DNA of 64,000 nucleotides from Misgurnus anguillicaudatus (Eukaryota > Chordata > Actinopteri > Cypriniformes > Cobitidae), in NCBI RefSeq assembly GCF_027580225.2, contig NC_073339.2, forward strand, positions 40,414,501 to 40,478,500. Reading direction: 5' to 3'. Shown piece by piece: positions 43,597 through 63,360 of the stretch. Numbering within the stretch: the first letter of the stretch is position 1; each line of letters starts with the position of its first letter. The notes beneath the pieces were generated by a model. It did no database searches and was not told where the DNA came from. It saw nothing but the letters and a program-made list of their open reading frames with translations. Made by a program: the position numbers and the translations under genes.

Positions 43597-46500
43597 TCAC
43601 GGTTTCACATAGGGTCTGATCTTCATACTGATAGATCTGAGTGAATACCACGAGCCCTTCCAGTTCATCCACACAATGCCGTCATCTGTGCCATGCTTGG
43701 CCATGTTTTTTGTATATGATCCGCCCCAATAGTATCTGCCATTCGGATTACAGGAATGGCATCGGTTGTACCACCATCCGCCACCATCTTCTCTAGAACA
43801 TTGCTTTGAAGGATCACCAGGTATCCTGTGTGCAATTGATCAAATTGGAGAAGGACAGAAAATATTAGTCATTTGTATATAAATGTAAATTGCTTTTGAG
43901 GATTTCACCACACTCACCATTTGTCATTGTCTCTGTCGTACGTGCTGAACATCATGCCATTATGAATTGTCATGGTACGGTTCTCCCCGAACAGTTCATT
44001 TGCACCCTCCATGAACGTGTTACCGGCGGTTCCAGAGTAACGGTTGACCGATAGGATGTAATTTGTGGATTCGCCCTGCATGGTGAACTGTTCATATTGG
44101 GCATGGACCTTCAAACCCTTCCAGTCTTCCATTTCAACCAGAAGCTCAGTTTGGCCCATCTTTGTGAGTTGACTAATGCGCTCATTACCCAACCAGTACT
44201 CACCTAAAAAAGTTTACAACAATGTCGTCAGAGATCATGATATAAATTGAATATGTCAAAAACATAAATTAAAAGCTTTTATACTGGTAAGTGCTGGTTG
44301 GTAGCTGCTAACAATATGTGTGTGACTAATAAGCCAAGTTTTATTGGTTTGACAAACCTACATAGTGGTAAAACCAGCACACCAGCATCCAAAACAAGCA
44401 ACTAGCCATCTACTACACAGTGGCGGCTGCGATGCGACGTTCATCTCAACACGTATGTAGCCCGTCATGTGTGTGGTTTGTAATTTCAAAATATGTGTTC
44501 TGCGCGTCGCGTGATCGTCTGTGCATTACGTGTTTTGTCAAAATAAGTGGTTTATGATAAAAGAGACGCTCGCGTTTGCCAGATACTCGCATAATCTCAT
44601 GCGTAATCACAGTTTACTGTTAAGGGAGTGTCTTGCGAGTACTTTGTGAACGTGAGCGTCTATTTGATCATAAATGGTTTTGACGCGTGTGCAGCAGGCA
44701 CTTATTTTGACAAAACACGCGATGAACATGGTTCACATGACGCAACAAACACATATTTTGAAAACACAAGCAACACACATGACACTCCGAACACATATTT
44801 TGAATTTGCGCCCCTCGGATAAGCAGTCACGAGCCGCCACTGCTTGTACATACCAGTGTACATTTTGTAGGTTGTCGGTTAGCTCCTTGACTAGTTGACT
44901 GAATTTAAGTTCTTCAGTAATCTACTTACAGTATTTTGCTAGCCCTCTCACCATATTTCTTTTTTTTTTTTTTAAAGAAACATCTCATCATGCATTCAAG
45001 TCTTGCAGTACTCACCTGGAGTTTGGCAGTGTCCTTTACCCACATCAAAGGCGACGTTTCCAAAGCCTCGACGATAGTCATCCCAGCGCCTGCCAAAATC
45101 AACACTGCCATCCATACGATTCTGGATAAGCACCCAACCTTTAGAGTGGAGAAATTTCATTTAGTCTAATAGTTTCATATTTGACTATTAAACTATAAAA
45201 AGTATAGAAATACATTTTCTATAAACTATTTAAACACTATAAAGTATAGGTTCAAATGACTATAAACGTAAGTCTCTAATCACATGTTATAGTTTTGCAC
45301 TATTAATGACATAAAACATAAACATGAGGAAACCGGACGTACCTCCATCTTTAGTGGTCTGGTCGCAGAAGACCTTGTAAGGCACGTTGAGCGCATCAGG
45401 CCGTATGAGGTACATCTGAGAATCCACTCCACCTCTGCGGTAGATTTCCTCGCACTCTTTGCCAGAAACCACCGGAATCGGACAGGAGACTCTGCAGGGT
45501 GTCGAGCACCTGGCCTTCTGCGCAGTGATGGCTTTCTCCACACGCTGAATCTTTTCACGGACCTTGTCAAGCACGGCCTGAAGGATTTTGATGTTCTGGG
45601 GGAAGTTGACGTCCACGGCGTCCTTTATAAAAGCATGCTGGGTCTCTAGGGTCTCTGTGTACTGATTAACCACATCGCCGTTGCCTATGAAACAAATGTT
45701 GTCGACAAAAGTGTAATTTTTTGCATTTGTCAAACACTTTTTAATCTAAAGTGCATTTAAGAAAAACACTGTGGGGCGGTTTTCCGGACAGGGCTTATCC
45801 TAGTCCCAGTCTAAAATGCATGTTTGAGCTGCCTTAATTTAAAAACATCTCGCGTATTGACATATCTTAACATATATCAGCAGTGTTGGGGAAAGTTACT
45901 TTTGAAAGTAATGCATTATAATATTAAGTTACTCCCCAAAAGAGTAACAAATTGCGTTACTTCTCATGAAAAGTAATGCTTATGTTACTTTTACGTTACT
46001 TTTGCGCTACTTTTTCTAACTTGGCTGAGGCTTGATCTCTTTCAGCTTTGGTGTTTTTTATGATCTCCGTTTCTGACTTAAACTTCCCGCTCAGCTGCGA
46101 CGCATAAAGTGCTTAATTCTACGTTAAAGTAACACTAAAGAGTTTTTGCTCTTTGCTCCCCCTACAGGTTGGAAGCGGAATTGTCCATTACCACTGTCGT
46201 AAATAATTTAGCCTACTGCAGCAAAGCTGGCTCTGATTGGATTGTAGGTCTGCCGTAAAGCAAGTTTTTGTAGTTTTCACTTGAACTACAGGACCGCGAC
46301 CCGACGGTTGGAAACTTCTTTAGTGCGGTTTTGGGCTGCAAAGCAAATGTGAAAGTGCCGTTCACCCTGTTTCGGGCGGATGAACGACTGAAACTTTTTT
46401 GAAAACGTTATTTTAGGGTAAAAAAACTCTTTAGTGTTGCTTTAAAATGTAAGGAATAACTGAATTATAAGAATTATAAGAAATAAAAATTTTTCCTCTT

Positions 46501-49500
46501 ACATTATTCCACAAACATTGCTCTGGTGTCTATTTTTAAGACATTTGACAGGTTAGGTGTGCAGTTTACAGAAAAATTATCAACACCCATGGAACGTGTC
46601 TCAGCAGAATAAAGCATTCAACAGACCCGTGCTATAAGTTCAGTTTAATTTAGTAATTTTTTTTATCAAATTAATTAAATTGAAAAGTAACTCACATTAC
46701 TTTTTTAAAAAAGTAACTCAAATATTAATGTGTACATTTATAAAGTAATGTGTTACTTTACTTGTTACTTCAGAAAAGTAATATTATTACCTAATGCAAG
46801 TTACTTGTGTCCTTGTTTTATCTCAAGATGAACACCAGTATTGTTTTTTGTAAGGTTTGTTTGTAAAAAAAAACTAATTAAAGGTGCAGTGTGTACATTT
46901 TAGCGGAATCTAGTGGTAAGGTTGTGAATTGCAACCAACGGCTCAGTCTACTGCTTACCCCTCACTTTTAAAACACATAGAGAAGCTACTGTAGCCACCA
47001 CCGGACAAACAGGTCATTGTCGGAGACAACTTAGTAAAAAAAGTTTGTCCGTTAAGGGCTTGAAACATGGTAGCACAAAATGGCGACTTCCATGTAAGGG
47101 GACCCGCAGTGTATGTAGATAAAAACGTCTCATTATAAGGTAATGAACACATAACGGTTCATTATTAAAGGTCTTTGATAATATAGTTTTGTATATTATT
47201 TTGCATTTCTCTCAAGAGATCATTCTAAAAATTACACACTGCACCTTTAAATGCCTTATTATAACTAAAACCTAGTTCTGGATTAATCTAAACCCTGTCT
47301 GGGAAACCGCCCCTTAATGTTGTCATAAATTATCACAGCATTGTATTATACACACATTACTTCAGTAAGCCCACGATACAAAATTAAAGTTATGGTAGAT
47401 GAAATGTTGAAATGAAGTAGAGTTACCTTGGCTCACTCTTTGTCTCTGGGCGACTTCTGTCGACATATCCATGACATACCCGTAGATATGGTTGGAGGAT
47501 TGATATAATTCATCTACAGACCTTTTCAGCTGGTCTACATTTGGCCTTACATTACGTTCTTGCTTCTGGATGGTTTTTTTTAACTCACAACCTGTGGGGC
47601 ACAGAACACCCTATAGAGAGAAAAACAACTTGCGGTTTACAAAAAAATTAATCTCTGAACCTATCAGTTATTATGATGTCACCGTCTAAATACATACAGG
47701 TAGAAACTAAGCACACTGGCACTCTCACCATAGTCTCAGAGAGGTGAGTACATCCGCCGGATTCTGGAATCTCCTCTTTTTGCTCTACAGCCCTTCCTGC
47801 TGGTGCTGAAGTGGGTCTCCCACGGTAACTACTCCCCCCGCTGATAGGAGGTGGTGCAACTGGGCCTGGGGAGTATTCACGACCACTGCTGTCAGGACGA
47901 TGACCTCTTGGATCTACAAATTCTTTCGGCTGGATTCAACACAAAATGAACAAAGCTTACACATCAAGTACTGCTTTTTATATTATAGGCCTATATTGTG
48001 GATACTGGAATACAATTGTGAAACTCTAAAAAACCCTCATAATATCTTTTTCATCTGATACACTCTTAAAGGGATAGTTCAACCAAAATGAAAATTCTGT
48101 CACATTTTACTTGCTGTCCTGTTGTTACAAACATATATTCGTTTCTTTGTTCTGCTGAACTCAAAGGAGTAAAAAAAGTTATTTTGAGCAATGTTTGTAA
48201 CCAAACCATGTTTTGAGCACCATTGCCTCTGTTATCTGCTTCTTTATAAATAGCTTCCTTTGTATTTAGCAGAACAAAGAAATTTACACAAGTTTGAAAC
48301 AACATGAGCAAGAGTAATGATAACAGATTTTTTGGGTGAACTATCCCTTTAAAAATAAAAGTGCCTCACGATGCCAGAAGAACGTTATTTTTTTGCTAAA
48401 TGGTTTTATAAAGAAATAAAATAAAAAGAAATAAAAATGGTGTTTTGAAATGATAAATAGTTTGTTAGATTATTGAAAATTAACCTCTGACTGAAAAGCA
48501 GAAGCGGACACTACTTAATTATTTTTACTTTCTAAATAAAAGTAAATTTTTAAGTATTCGTAAGTGTTTTCCTTTAGAAAAAAAACATTCCAAATCATAT
48601 TAATTTACACAACAATTCATAATTTCAAGTTTTGGGTTTATATTTAATATTTAGGTACATTAAACATCTAGTATTTTTTTTACTTTTACTTAAGTAAAAA
48701 GTACTTTTGTTACTTACTCAAGAAAGGTAAAAGTACAAAATTTTTATGTAATTAGGTATTAAATCAATTTTAATATGCAATATAAAAGGAATAAACAGTA
48801 TGATTCTATGCTTCAGAATGTAGTGAAAATTTTGTAAGGAATAATTGACGACCAATGCGGCACGACGCGGAGCGGAGTGCCATTACACCGCGGTTGTGCA
48901 TTATTTTCAAATAATTCAAAGGACCGGAGTCAATTATTCCTCTTGTACCATGGTTACCGCAAACATTGCTCTGGTGCCTATTTTTAAGACATTTGAAAAG
49001 TTAGGTGTGCGGTTATCAGAAATTAATGCATACCCACGGAACATTTCTCAGCCAATCAGAATACAGCATTCAACAGACCCGTGGTATAATTAGTAAAGTA
49101 AAGTAAAGACAAACACTCTGATAAAGCACAGATGCTTGGAAAATTTATTAAAAATATTCAAGTAGTGTCTCCCTCTGCTGAAAAGTGTTTCTTCTATGGC
49201 ATTACTGTGAAGAACCCTTTTAGCTCTTTTGTTTTGAATGGTGTATATTATTAACGATTAAAATTATAAAACAAGATAATGATTTTTTTATTTATTAAAT
49301 GATCAATTTTCATAAATGTTTTAATTATGTATGACATACCGGTTTTGTTGTCTCCTGTATTAGAAAAGGAAAGAAGAAAAACAAGAGAATTATCACAATA
49401 TTGCCAACATTTAACATTCAAATCCCATTTGCTAATTATTAAAGAAAGTTCTAAGCCTGTGCTAAATCAAAAATTGCAATAATGAAATTAAAATATTGTT

Positions 49501-49584
49501 TACCGTGTCCTCATCATCATAATCTGTACTTTCCTTTGCGAGTGTTCCAGCAACACACAGAAAAAGTAACAAGAGAAGCTTCAT
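43597..49584 (-). CDS. fgb: fibrinogen beta chain, complete
   Basis: Secreted partner of the alpha and gamma chains. Exons in transcript order: 49584-49504, 49354-49340, 47929-47729, 47610-47427, 45684-45343, 45138-45016, 44203-43918, 43825-43597; phases agree, giving 486 aa (human 491). A signal peptide ([16 protein letters not shown]) opens exon 1. An acidic fibrinopeptide B with Tyr-Asp-Asp-Glu follows, part of it on a 15-nt microexon (ETTKP). The thrombin site is Arg40-Gly41 in DPRGHRP; knob B (GHRP) is intact. Disulfide rings CPTGC and CRVSC bracket the coiled coil. The C-terminal globe includes [40 protein letters not shown] and [19 protein letters not shown]. The 342-nt exon corresponds to two exons in the human gene as remembered. 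fgb converges with the fga-like gene. Confidence 0.95.
45881..46810. mobile_element. hAT-like element with CAGTGTTGGGGAAAGTTAC end, nested
   Basis: Left end CAGTGTTGGGGAAAGTTACT is a common fish hAT terminus. The right half carries AAGTAATGTGTTACTTTAC-type repeats, but the exact right end is worn. It is split by the MITE at 46124-46445. Confidence 0.6.
46124..46445. mobile_element. MITE (TTAAAGCAACACTAAAGAG family), copy 2, nested
   Basis: Ends TTAAAGTAACACTAAAGAGT and its mirror ending TGTTGCTTTAA. The interior matches the copies at 18886 and 58766, including ACTACAGGACCGCGACCC. Confidence 0.75.
46878..47250. mobile_element. MITE (TTAAAGGTGCAGTGTGTA family), nested
   Basis: Ends TTAAAGGTGCAGTGTGTA and ACACACTGCACCTTTAA are inverted. 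A related partial copy is at about 18597-18725 in the AtuA gene. Confidence 0.75.
48066..48352. mobile_element. MITE (AAAGGGATAGTTCACCC family), copy 2
   Basis: Ends TTAAAGGGATAGTTCAACC and GGGTGAACTATCCCTTTAA. It lies in an fgb intron. Confidence 0.75.
49340..49354 (-). other. fgb: 15-nt fgb microexon in fibrinopeptide B
   Basis: GAG ACA ACA AAA CCG between a CAG acceptor and a GTATGT donor. It is in phase with both neighbours and adds ETTKP before PKEFVDPR. Skipping it would keep the frame and shorten fibrinopeptide B by five residues. Confidence 0.7.
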
Positions 49585-49662
49585 GTTTGTAGAGCTCACA
49601 CTTTTGTTTCTGTGACAGTGTGAGGATCCGAGCTGTTCATAATTCAGTGTCATTCTCGCATG

Positions 49663-49669
49663 ATTTATA
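49663..49669 (-). promoter_or_regulatory. fgb TATA box
   Basis: TATAAAT on the minus strand, about 80 bases before the fgb start codon. Just upstream (49675-49689) is AGGACAAAGGGGTCA, a nuclear-receptor-like element resembling the HNF4-type site before fga. Confidence 0.6.
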
Positions 49670-50777
49670 CCTGGTGACCCCTTTGTCCTGGAAGAGGAGG
49701 GACAGAGCTGGTTAATATTTAGTTCTATGTAGTTTTGAGTAATCATGGATGAAATCAGTTTTGGGAAATGAAGAAATAACACAAACAGAACAATTCAATA
49801 ATGTGAATAACACATGACTCATGTACTGAACAGCAAAACATATCTTTAATTCTAACATAGGCCTACATCAAAAATGATGCTCTATGCTAATAAACAACTG
49901 TACCTTTAAGTTGCATTAAAAACTTAAAAATGTCTTACTCTTTAAAAAGTAAAAGTTGGATCAACTTAAAATATTACTTCAACTGGTAACACATACAAAT
50001 TTTGTTTTATAAATTAAAATTTTCTCACTTTAAGTAAAAATTTTAGGTAAAAATGACTTTAATTGGTAACAATTAGTAAAATATTGATTTTTTTTTAAAA
50101 CATTTTCAAATTAATATTTTACCTTAAAGTGAGAAAATTTAAGTTGAAAAACCTTTTTTTGGATCAAAAGTTAATCCAACTTTCAACATGTACACTATTT
50201 AGAGGCTTAACATGCAAACAGAAAACTAAAAAGAATGCTGGATTTCCTAAGTTTAAAATTTGGTCAAACAAACAAAATAGTTGTTACTATAGTTCTTTAA
50301 ATGTCTGTGTGCAAAATCAAAAGTTGACCTATAATTAACTTCAAACTGGAATAGACTAAAACATGCTTTTTTCGATGAGATTTACTGGCAATTTGCAAGC
50401 TAAATCTGGATTACTCAACAAGTTAAACATGTTTGTTTGGCTGTGTTGCATGATCTGTTAGACCAAATCTGATACGATACCCACACAACTTTGAGTCAAA
50501 GTTAACAGACTTGACTATGACAAATAGACACTTTGTACTCCGGTCTAAAATCATTAAGTAAACATTGAAGGATCTCTTTATCACACTTCTATCGTTTTAT
50601 ATTATGAAGCTCTGACTAATTGTTATATTTTACTTGAATTATAAATTATTCATTCATAAGTTACAAATAATTTATCAACTTATTTTCCAGTTTAATTACT
50701 AAAGCACTGTTTTTGCAACAAACAAGTCATGGATTTGATTTCCAGGTATTAAACAAACTCATAAAAATTTACATTTT

Positions 50778-50999
50778 AAAGGCGGAGTCCACGATGTTTG
50801 AAAAACGCGCTGGAAAAGGAGACGGGCCGACTACCAAAACACACTTATAGCCAATCAAATCAAATCAAATGCCCGGTTGCGTATGTGTGGGGCGGGTCTA
50901 TCAACAGAAGGTCCAGATTCTATTGGGGTAAGGGCGTGTTTGTTTAGGTGATTTCAAATATCAACATTGGCTTTCAAACATCATGGACTCCGCCTTTAA
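50778..50999. mobile_element. MITE (AAAGGCGGAGTCC family), copy 2
   Basis: Almost identical to the nested copy at 21195-21409. Ends AAAGGCGGAGTCCACGATG and CATGGACTCCGCCTTTAA. The high similarity suggests recent activity. Confidence 0.8.
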
Positions 51000-51229
51000 A
51001 TGCAAAGTAAGTAGCTTTAATTCGTGCCAAATGCATAAAAGTAAAGTTCTTATATAACAAATTCTGAATAATTAATTACAGAAAAATAAAATGAACTCAA
51101 AGTACGGTTTATCAAAGTTAATGTACGATTTTAATTGAAATTATAATAACTTGCAGTAATAGATTTTGATATTATCTTGATAGCTATCAATTTTAAATGA
51201 ACGGTCATGGTTCGTGACAAGTGCGCAAC

Positions 51230-51240
51230 TGCGCATGCGT
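51230..51240 (+). promoter_or_regulatory. candidate NRF1 site upstream of rnf175
   Basis: TGCGCATGCGT matches the NRF1 palindrome (GCGCATGCGC) with one change, about 100 bases before the start codon, in a locally GC-richer patch typical of housekeeping promoters. Confidence 0.4.
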
Positions 51241-51339
51241 AGATCCCTGCCAGCTGACCGTCATGAACACATGAGCAGAATGTCTGCCGGCAGAAACGGA
51301 TCCATTAATAGATGACTGGAATCTAAACCGCGATAAACA

Positions 51340-58526
<7,187 letters not shown>

Positions 58527-58765
58527 ATTTCCACAGTATGTTGTTTCATTAAACTGTGCATGTGTCTGCCTTTATAGTATTTATTTGTAAATTGTGTAAT
58601 TTATAATATAAACCAGACAGCTGCTTTTGCTTTTGTAACTTATTTGATACACAGAAACACTAAACTTTCAAAAGTGACCTACGCTGATACAATAATCAAA
58701 GACACATCTCTCACCTTTCAACGCCGCTCTTTGTGTTTTTATGTTTTTTTCCCTCTGTTGAATGC

Positions 58766-59088
58766 TTAAAGCAACACCAAAGAGTTTTTTTTACCTTAAA
58801 ATAACGTTTCCAAAAAATTTTCAGTCGTTCATCCACTCGAAACAGGGTGAACGGCACTTTCATATTCGCTTTGCAGCCCTCTATCGGCCAAAACCGCACT
58901 AAAGAAGTTTCCATCCGTCGGGTCGTGGTCCTGTAGTTCGAGTGAAAACTACAAAAACTTGCTTTACGGTAGACCTACAATCCAATCAGAGCCAGCTATG
59001 CTGCAGTATTTACGACAGTGGTAATGAACAATAACACTTCTAACCTGTAGGGGGAGCAAAGAGCAAAAACTCTTTAGTGTTGCTTTAA
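58766..59088. mobile_element. MITE (TTAAAGCAACACTAAAGAG family), copy 3
   Basis: Inverted orientation relative to 18886-19181. Ends TTAAAGCAACACCAAAGAGT and CTTTAGTGTTGCTTTAA. Confidence 0.75.
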
Positions 59089-60356
59089 CTCTTTATTTGT
59101 GAATATAGAGAGGGTGTGCCTTTGAAGGCAAAAATGTTGGTCAAACTGAAATGACTGCCAAGAAAGCAGATGATCAACATTTGGAATTAATAATAGGTTT
59201 GCCAAAATTAAAAATTATAGACTGTTTATTTTTGACTGAATACTGTTAGGTGCAGTTAATTCACTAACTGATACAGGTCCTAGACTTTATACTGATTACT
59301 TTGTGGAAAAGTAAGTTTGGGTGTACATTACTTTCATGATGAACTTTTTTTGTCCCAATTAAAAAAAAGTCTAATGAGAGTGCATTTGGCTTGTCATGTG
59401 ATTGGCCACCGTGGGCGGCTTCTGCAAAATAAAACAGTTTTTTCTAGGCCTCTAATATGACTGAAGTTTTCACCTCATGTAAATAAACAGCATTTAAAGC
59501 AAATTTGTAAAAAATGCATTCATTTCTATAGGTATAAAACTAAAAGTGCACTTTTAATTTGAAGCCGCAGAAAAAAAACGTCTACTCAAGTGGCACACGA
59601 GTGGTTTATAATGGTGACTATTTACAAGTGAATAAGGTGAAAATAACCTCTTGCAAAATCACTTTGTGTATTTGACTTTGTATATATATAAATATACAGT
59701 ATATGCCATTATGTGTAGCATTATATGCGGTAAACACTGTCAGTTAAAGATCATTTGTTGATTTTTACATGTTTATGTTGTTTGGATTTCATTTATCTGT
59801 CTTTAAGTTTCTTTTCAGTTTCTTCAATATTTTGTAGACTGTTGAAGAGCCAAAATGAAATTGTTACCAATAAAAAAGGAAATGTGTTCGAGAGTAGATA
59901 TCATACATCTGATTTGGAGAAAATCACTATCATCTCTGTAACAAATAACTGAAACCTTGTGACCTGGACCACAAAACCAGTTATAAGGGTATTTTTTTAA
60001 ATTGAGAGTTATACATCATCTCAAAGCTGATTAAATAAGCTTGCCATTGATGTATGGCTTGTTAAAATAGGACAATAATTGGGCCGAGATACACTGTAAA
60101 AAAAATTCAGAAAAATACAGTAAAATAACGGGCACAATAAATTACAGAAATTTTCCGTAATACAAAAATAAATTTTTCCCCTGCAATTTTACATTAATTG
60201 AAAATGTGGAATCCGAGGGTACAAAAAAATCTAAATATTGGAAATAAAATCGCCTTTAAAGTTGTCCAAATGAAGTCCTTAGCAACACGTACTACTTATG
60301 ATAATCAGTCTCTCCAGAAAACGTTATTATGCAATCGCATGATTCAAAGCATAATC

Positions 60357-61054
60357 GGGTGATTCTCACGAAACCATTGAAACACCACGGCACTAATGAT
60401 TTTAGCTTTGGATGTTTTGCTAGACTTCTTTAGATGACAGAAAAAATATTTACGGAATATTCATGTATAATAATAATGAAGAAAAATTAGGAAAATGATG
60501 TGTCCATGCCTGATGTTCTCATCCTCCGCAACACTTTTTGAGAACAGTTTAAGCACACATACAGAATTTTAATAAAGTTTGATTTTGAGTGACCAAGCAC
60601 ATGGACCAGTTACTTCAAGATGGCTACCAGGTAAGATCATTTTTTTACAGTTAATTTGAAATATTGTCTTGTCAGAATGCTTACACGACATTTTGATTAT
60701 CATTACCGCAACAGATGCTTATTAAATGTTAATTTAATTAATAGAAGCATAATACTTTGATTTTAAATGCATGTGCAGAATCTCCAAATTATGTTCTTTC
60801 AGGTTTGTCATGTCATTTTGAAAATATGTCAGTGTTGGTGTTTTCTGGCTGTTGCGGTGGTGAGATTTTTTGGGACTAATTTTTTGAATTGTGTTACAAA
60901 AAGTGTTCAATGATAAGTAAAGTTTTTAAATTAATTGTCCCATTTACTCCAGACTTTGTTTTTTCAATGTCTGGTGGGAAAAAAAGTAAACTTAAGCAAT
61001 TTTTACATTTTCATGCTTGACATTTTTAAAACCAAGTTTTCGTGAGAATCAGCC
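60357..61054. mobile_element. 698-bp terminal-inverted-repeat element, copy 2
   Basis: Same termini as 22332-23249 (GGGTGATTCTCACGAAA; the right end has one mismatch, CAGCC). It lacks an internal block present in copy 1. Confidence 0.75.
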
Positions 61055-61229
61055 AAAGTCTGCATATTTATGCGGGGGATGCATTTTTTCCAAATACGCT
61101 GCACTTTCGCAGCATAAATTGCAGATTTCCATGCGCAAAATATGTGGGGCTTACATGATTTCATAATCCCCGCATTTTCATAGCAAAAAAATCACATATC
61201 CCTGCTAAAAAAATATATAACCATTACAG

Positions 61230-61450
61230 AAAATTCTAATGGTTTCCATTAAAATACCAATAGGAACCATTAGCTTTTACCATTAAAACCACTACACTGT
61301 AGTGTGTTTTAGGCAATATTCCATTAGAACCAATACATAGAACCAACAGAACCAATACATACCATTAGAGACCAACAAAAACCAATACACTGTGTTTTGG
61401 GCCATATTCCATTAGAACCAATAAAATTCCCAATAAACCCAATAAAACCA
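61230..61450. repeat. degenerate tandem repeat of CCATTAGAACCAATA units
   Basis: About ten imperfect units of CCATTAGAACCAATA and AACCAATACA type, interspersed with TGTGTTTTGGGCCATATT twice. Confidence 0.6.
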
Positions 61451-63165
61451 TTAGAACATGATCCTTACTTAATTTCTAATGTTTTTTTGTCATAAAAATA
61501 TATAATTTTGACCCATACATTGTATTGTTGGCTTTTGCTACAAATATACCCGTGTGACTATGACTGGTTTTGTTTTGGGGTCCAGGGTCACATTTCAGTT
61601 TGCACTGATGAATCATGCAATAACCAAAAAAGACTAGTTTTCCCAAAGTCACATTTTAATGCTCTGTACATTGATAGTGTCTTTGATGAATTGACAGCAA
61701 TGTTAGAAAAATCAACCCGGCAAACAAGCAAACTGTAAACAAGCGCACATCAACAAAGTAAGCAAATATAAACCTTCTACTGAAATCATCAATAAGATAA
61801 GAATGAGAAACGTTTCCATAGATGAGGCTGAAGTAAGGCTGATTTTATACAGCAAATCATTAACATTCAAGTAATATCTCTTATTTGTTCAACATAAAAC
61901 ATTCTTAAATCACAATCATCATATACAGAAAACTAAAATTGGCACCCATTAAATCATATACATAATTTACAGTACAGATTTACTGTATTAAAACAAAATT
62001 ATTTCCACATTCTGGAAATGTAACAGCAAGAACATAAAACTTCACATTGTTTTGACAATAATAAAATAACTGAATTAAAGGTATTACTATTGCTATTAAG
62101 TATTTTGGCGCTTGTATGTTATTAGTACTATTTATGTGACGCATGCCTGTAATGATACGATGAAAAATCAATTCCTTAACTATAAGCCACAAGTGATCGG
62201 AAATGCATTTTGAAACTCAAACAAAATACCACCCATTCTTTTCTTTGAAACATTAATTTCACAAATATATAGATATTTTTTAGTTTTTAATAGTATTTGT
62301 AAGGAAAATATAGAGTCCTAATATTTTCTAAATAAACAGCTAGCATTATTTGATAAGTATGCACGGCAACAGTGCATTGTGTAATCTACTGTTAGCCTCA
62401 CACACAAACAGTACTGTACTGTATGTCATTAAACAGTGCGAGTGGTAAACTTTAAATGTCAAAATACCACACTATGCATTTTGCATATGGACAGGCTGCA
62501 CCGATCGGAGAAGGATTTATTAAACGGACACAGATGGAATATGACTATTAGTGGGAATGTTAATCCGACCTCCTATGAGTTATCTGTGAGATGTATGGCC
62601 ACATGCAGCAACGGTTCAAAAATGAAAAGACAAATGCTGAAACTTGGAGCCATAGACAGATATTTTTTGTATATATTTCAATGCAACTTCATCAGAAAAT
62701 CATCGAGACAAGTGATAGCGCCTTAGTCAACGTTACATACCGACACGAACTTTATCTTGCAGATTACTGCTTCACCATAAACTGAAACTGCTGAGCATTT
62801 TACAATCAGGCCTTTCCAAATGAATAATGCATGCATGATCCACACATGCAGCATGTACATTTTCAGCCAACATCAACATTGGGAAGTGTACTGACTGTTG
62901 CATTCAGTTGTCTCAGTAATTCTACAATGCAGTGTGTCGTTTTTGGCAAAGGCATTCCGAGGCATTGTATGAACAATGCACGTCAACAAGCTTTAGTATT
63001 ACAGCGTCATACAACAGTAGTAACAAATACAAAATACGTGGAAACCATGAAGGGAGAAGTTCATCGTAAATGTAGAGGGAAATACCAATACATCAAATTA
63101 AGTGCAAAAACCGGACACGTACGTTACGACTTTGGTGTCCATCAACCAGTCACTATTATTGTAAG

Positions 63166-63318
63166 TCATTGCAGATATCGATAGACTTTGAAGCAGTGGT
63201 TCCCAGAATCGGCCACAACGACATGGCCGTCTGAGGTGAGAGCGAGGCCCTGGGGTCCGTACAGTGGGTCGGCAGCCGTATTGATGTAGGAAAGAAACGA
63301 TCCGCTTCCGTCAAACAC
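63166..63318 (-). CDS. trim2: TRIM2 C-terminal NHL-repeat exon (partial gene)
   Basis: Last coding exon (phase 0, TAAG acceptor) of a TRIM-NHL E3 ubiquitin ligase. Its 50 residues end in the terminal NHL blade: [20 protein letters not shown] then [10 protein letters not shown] and stop. This is the expected TRIM2 terminus. TRIM3 has a similar end, but position beside rnf175 and the fibrinogen genes supports trim2 (which of any duplicated fish copies cannot be told). The RING, B-box, filamin and other NHL parts must lie beyond 64000. Confidence 0.88.
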   Translation of the reverse strand: MFDGSGSFLSYINTAADPLYGPQGLALTSDGHVVVADSGNHCFKVYRYLQ

Positions 63319-63360
63319 CTTAAAACAGGATGAGGTAGAGGTGTGTGAATTACATACTTT

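Larger units (their letters stand above)
45773..47313. mobile_element. outer MITE filling fgb intron 4
   Basis: Inverted ends GGGGCGGTTTTCCGGACAGG and CCCTGTCTGGGAAACCGCCCC, 1.54 kb apart. The interior is taken up by at least three other elements (45881-46810, 46124-46445, 46878-47250), so almost the whole intron between the 47.4 kb and 45.3 kb exons is nested transposons. Confidence 0.7.
49690..51339. other. divergent spacer between fgb and rnf175
   Basis: No exon recognised. It contains an inverted AT-rich repeat at about 49990-50155 (TTACCTTAAAGTGAGAAAAT-type arms), the MITE at 50778-50999 and the rnf175 promoter region. Confidence 0.6.
59958..61592. mobile_element. outer repeat with TGTGACC-type ends and nested TIR element
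   Basis: Left end TGTGACCTGGACCACAAAAC, right end the inverted form ending GGTCCAGGGTCACA. The 698-bp element (60357-61054) and a tandem repeat interrupt it. Confidence 0.65.
58527..63165. other. spacer between rnf175 and trim2
   Basis: The genes converge. It holds the MITE 58766-59088, an outer repeat 59958-61592 with the 698-bp element nested inside, and a degenerate tandem repeat at about 61230-61450. From about 61.7 to 63.1 kb it is mostly unique AT-rich sequence, probably the trim2 3' UTR (inference). Confidence 0.6.

Noticed and set aside
43478..43672. 64-codon minus-strand frame at the fgb 3' end
   Set aside because: It is out of frame with the last fgb exon, which ends at 43597 in a well-conserved frame.
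61508..61738. 76-codon plus-strand frame near trim2
   Set aside because: It overlaps the right terminus of the 59.9-61.6 kb repeat and has no domain.
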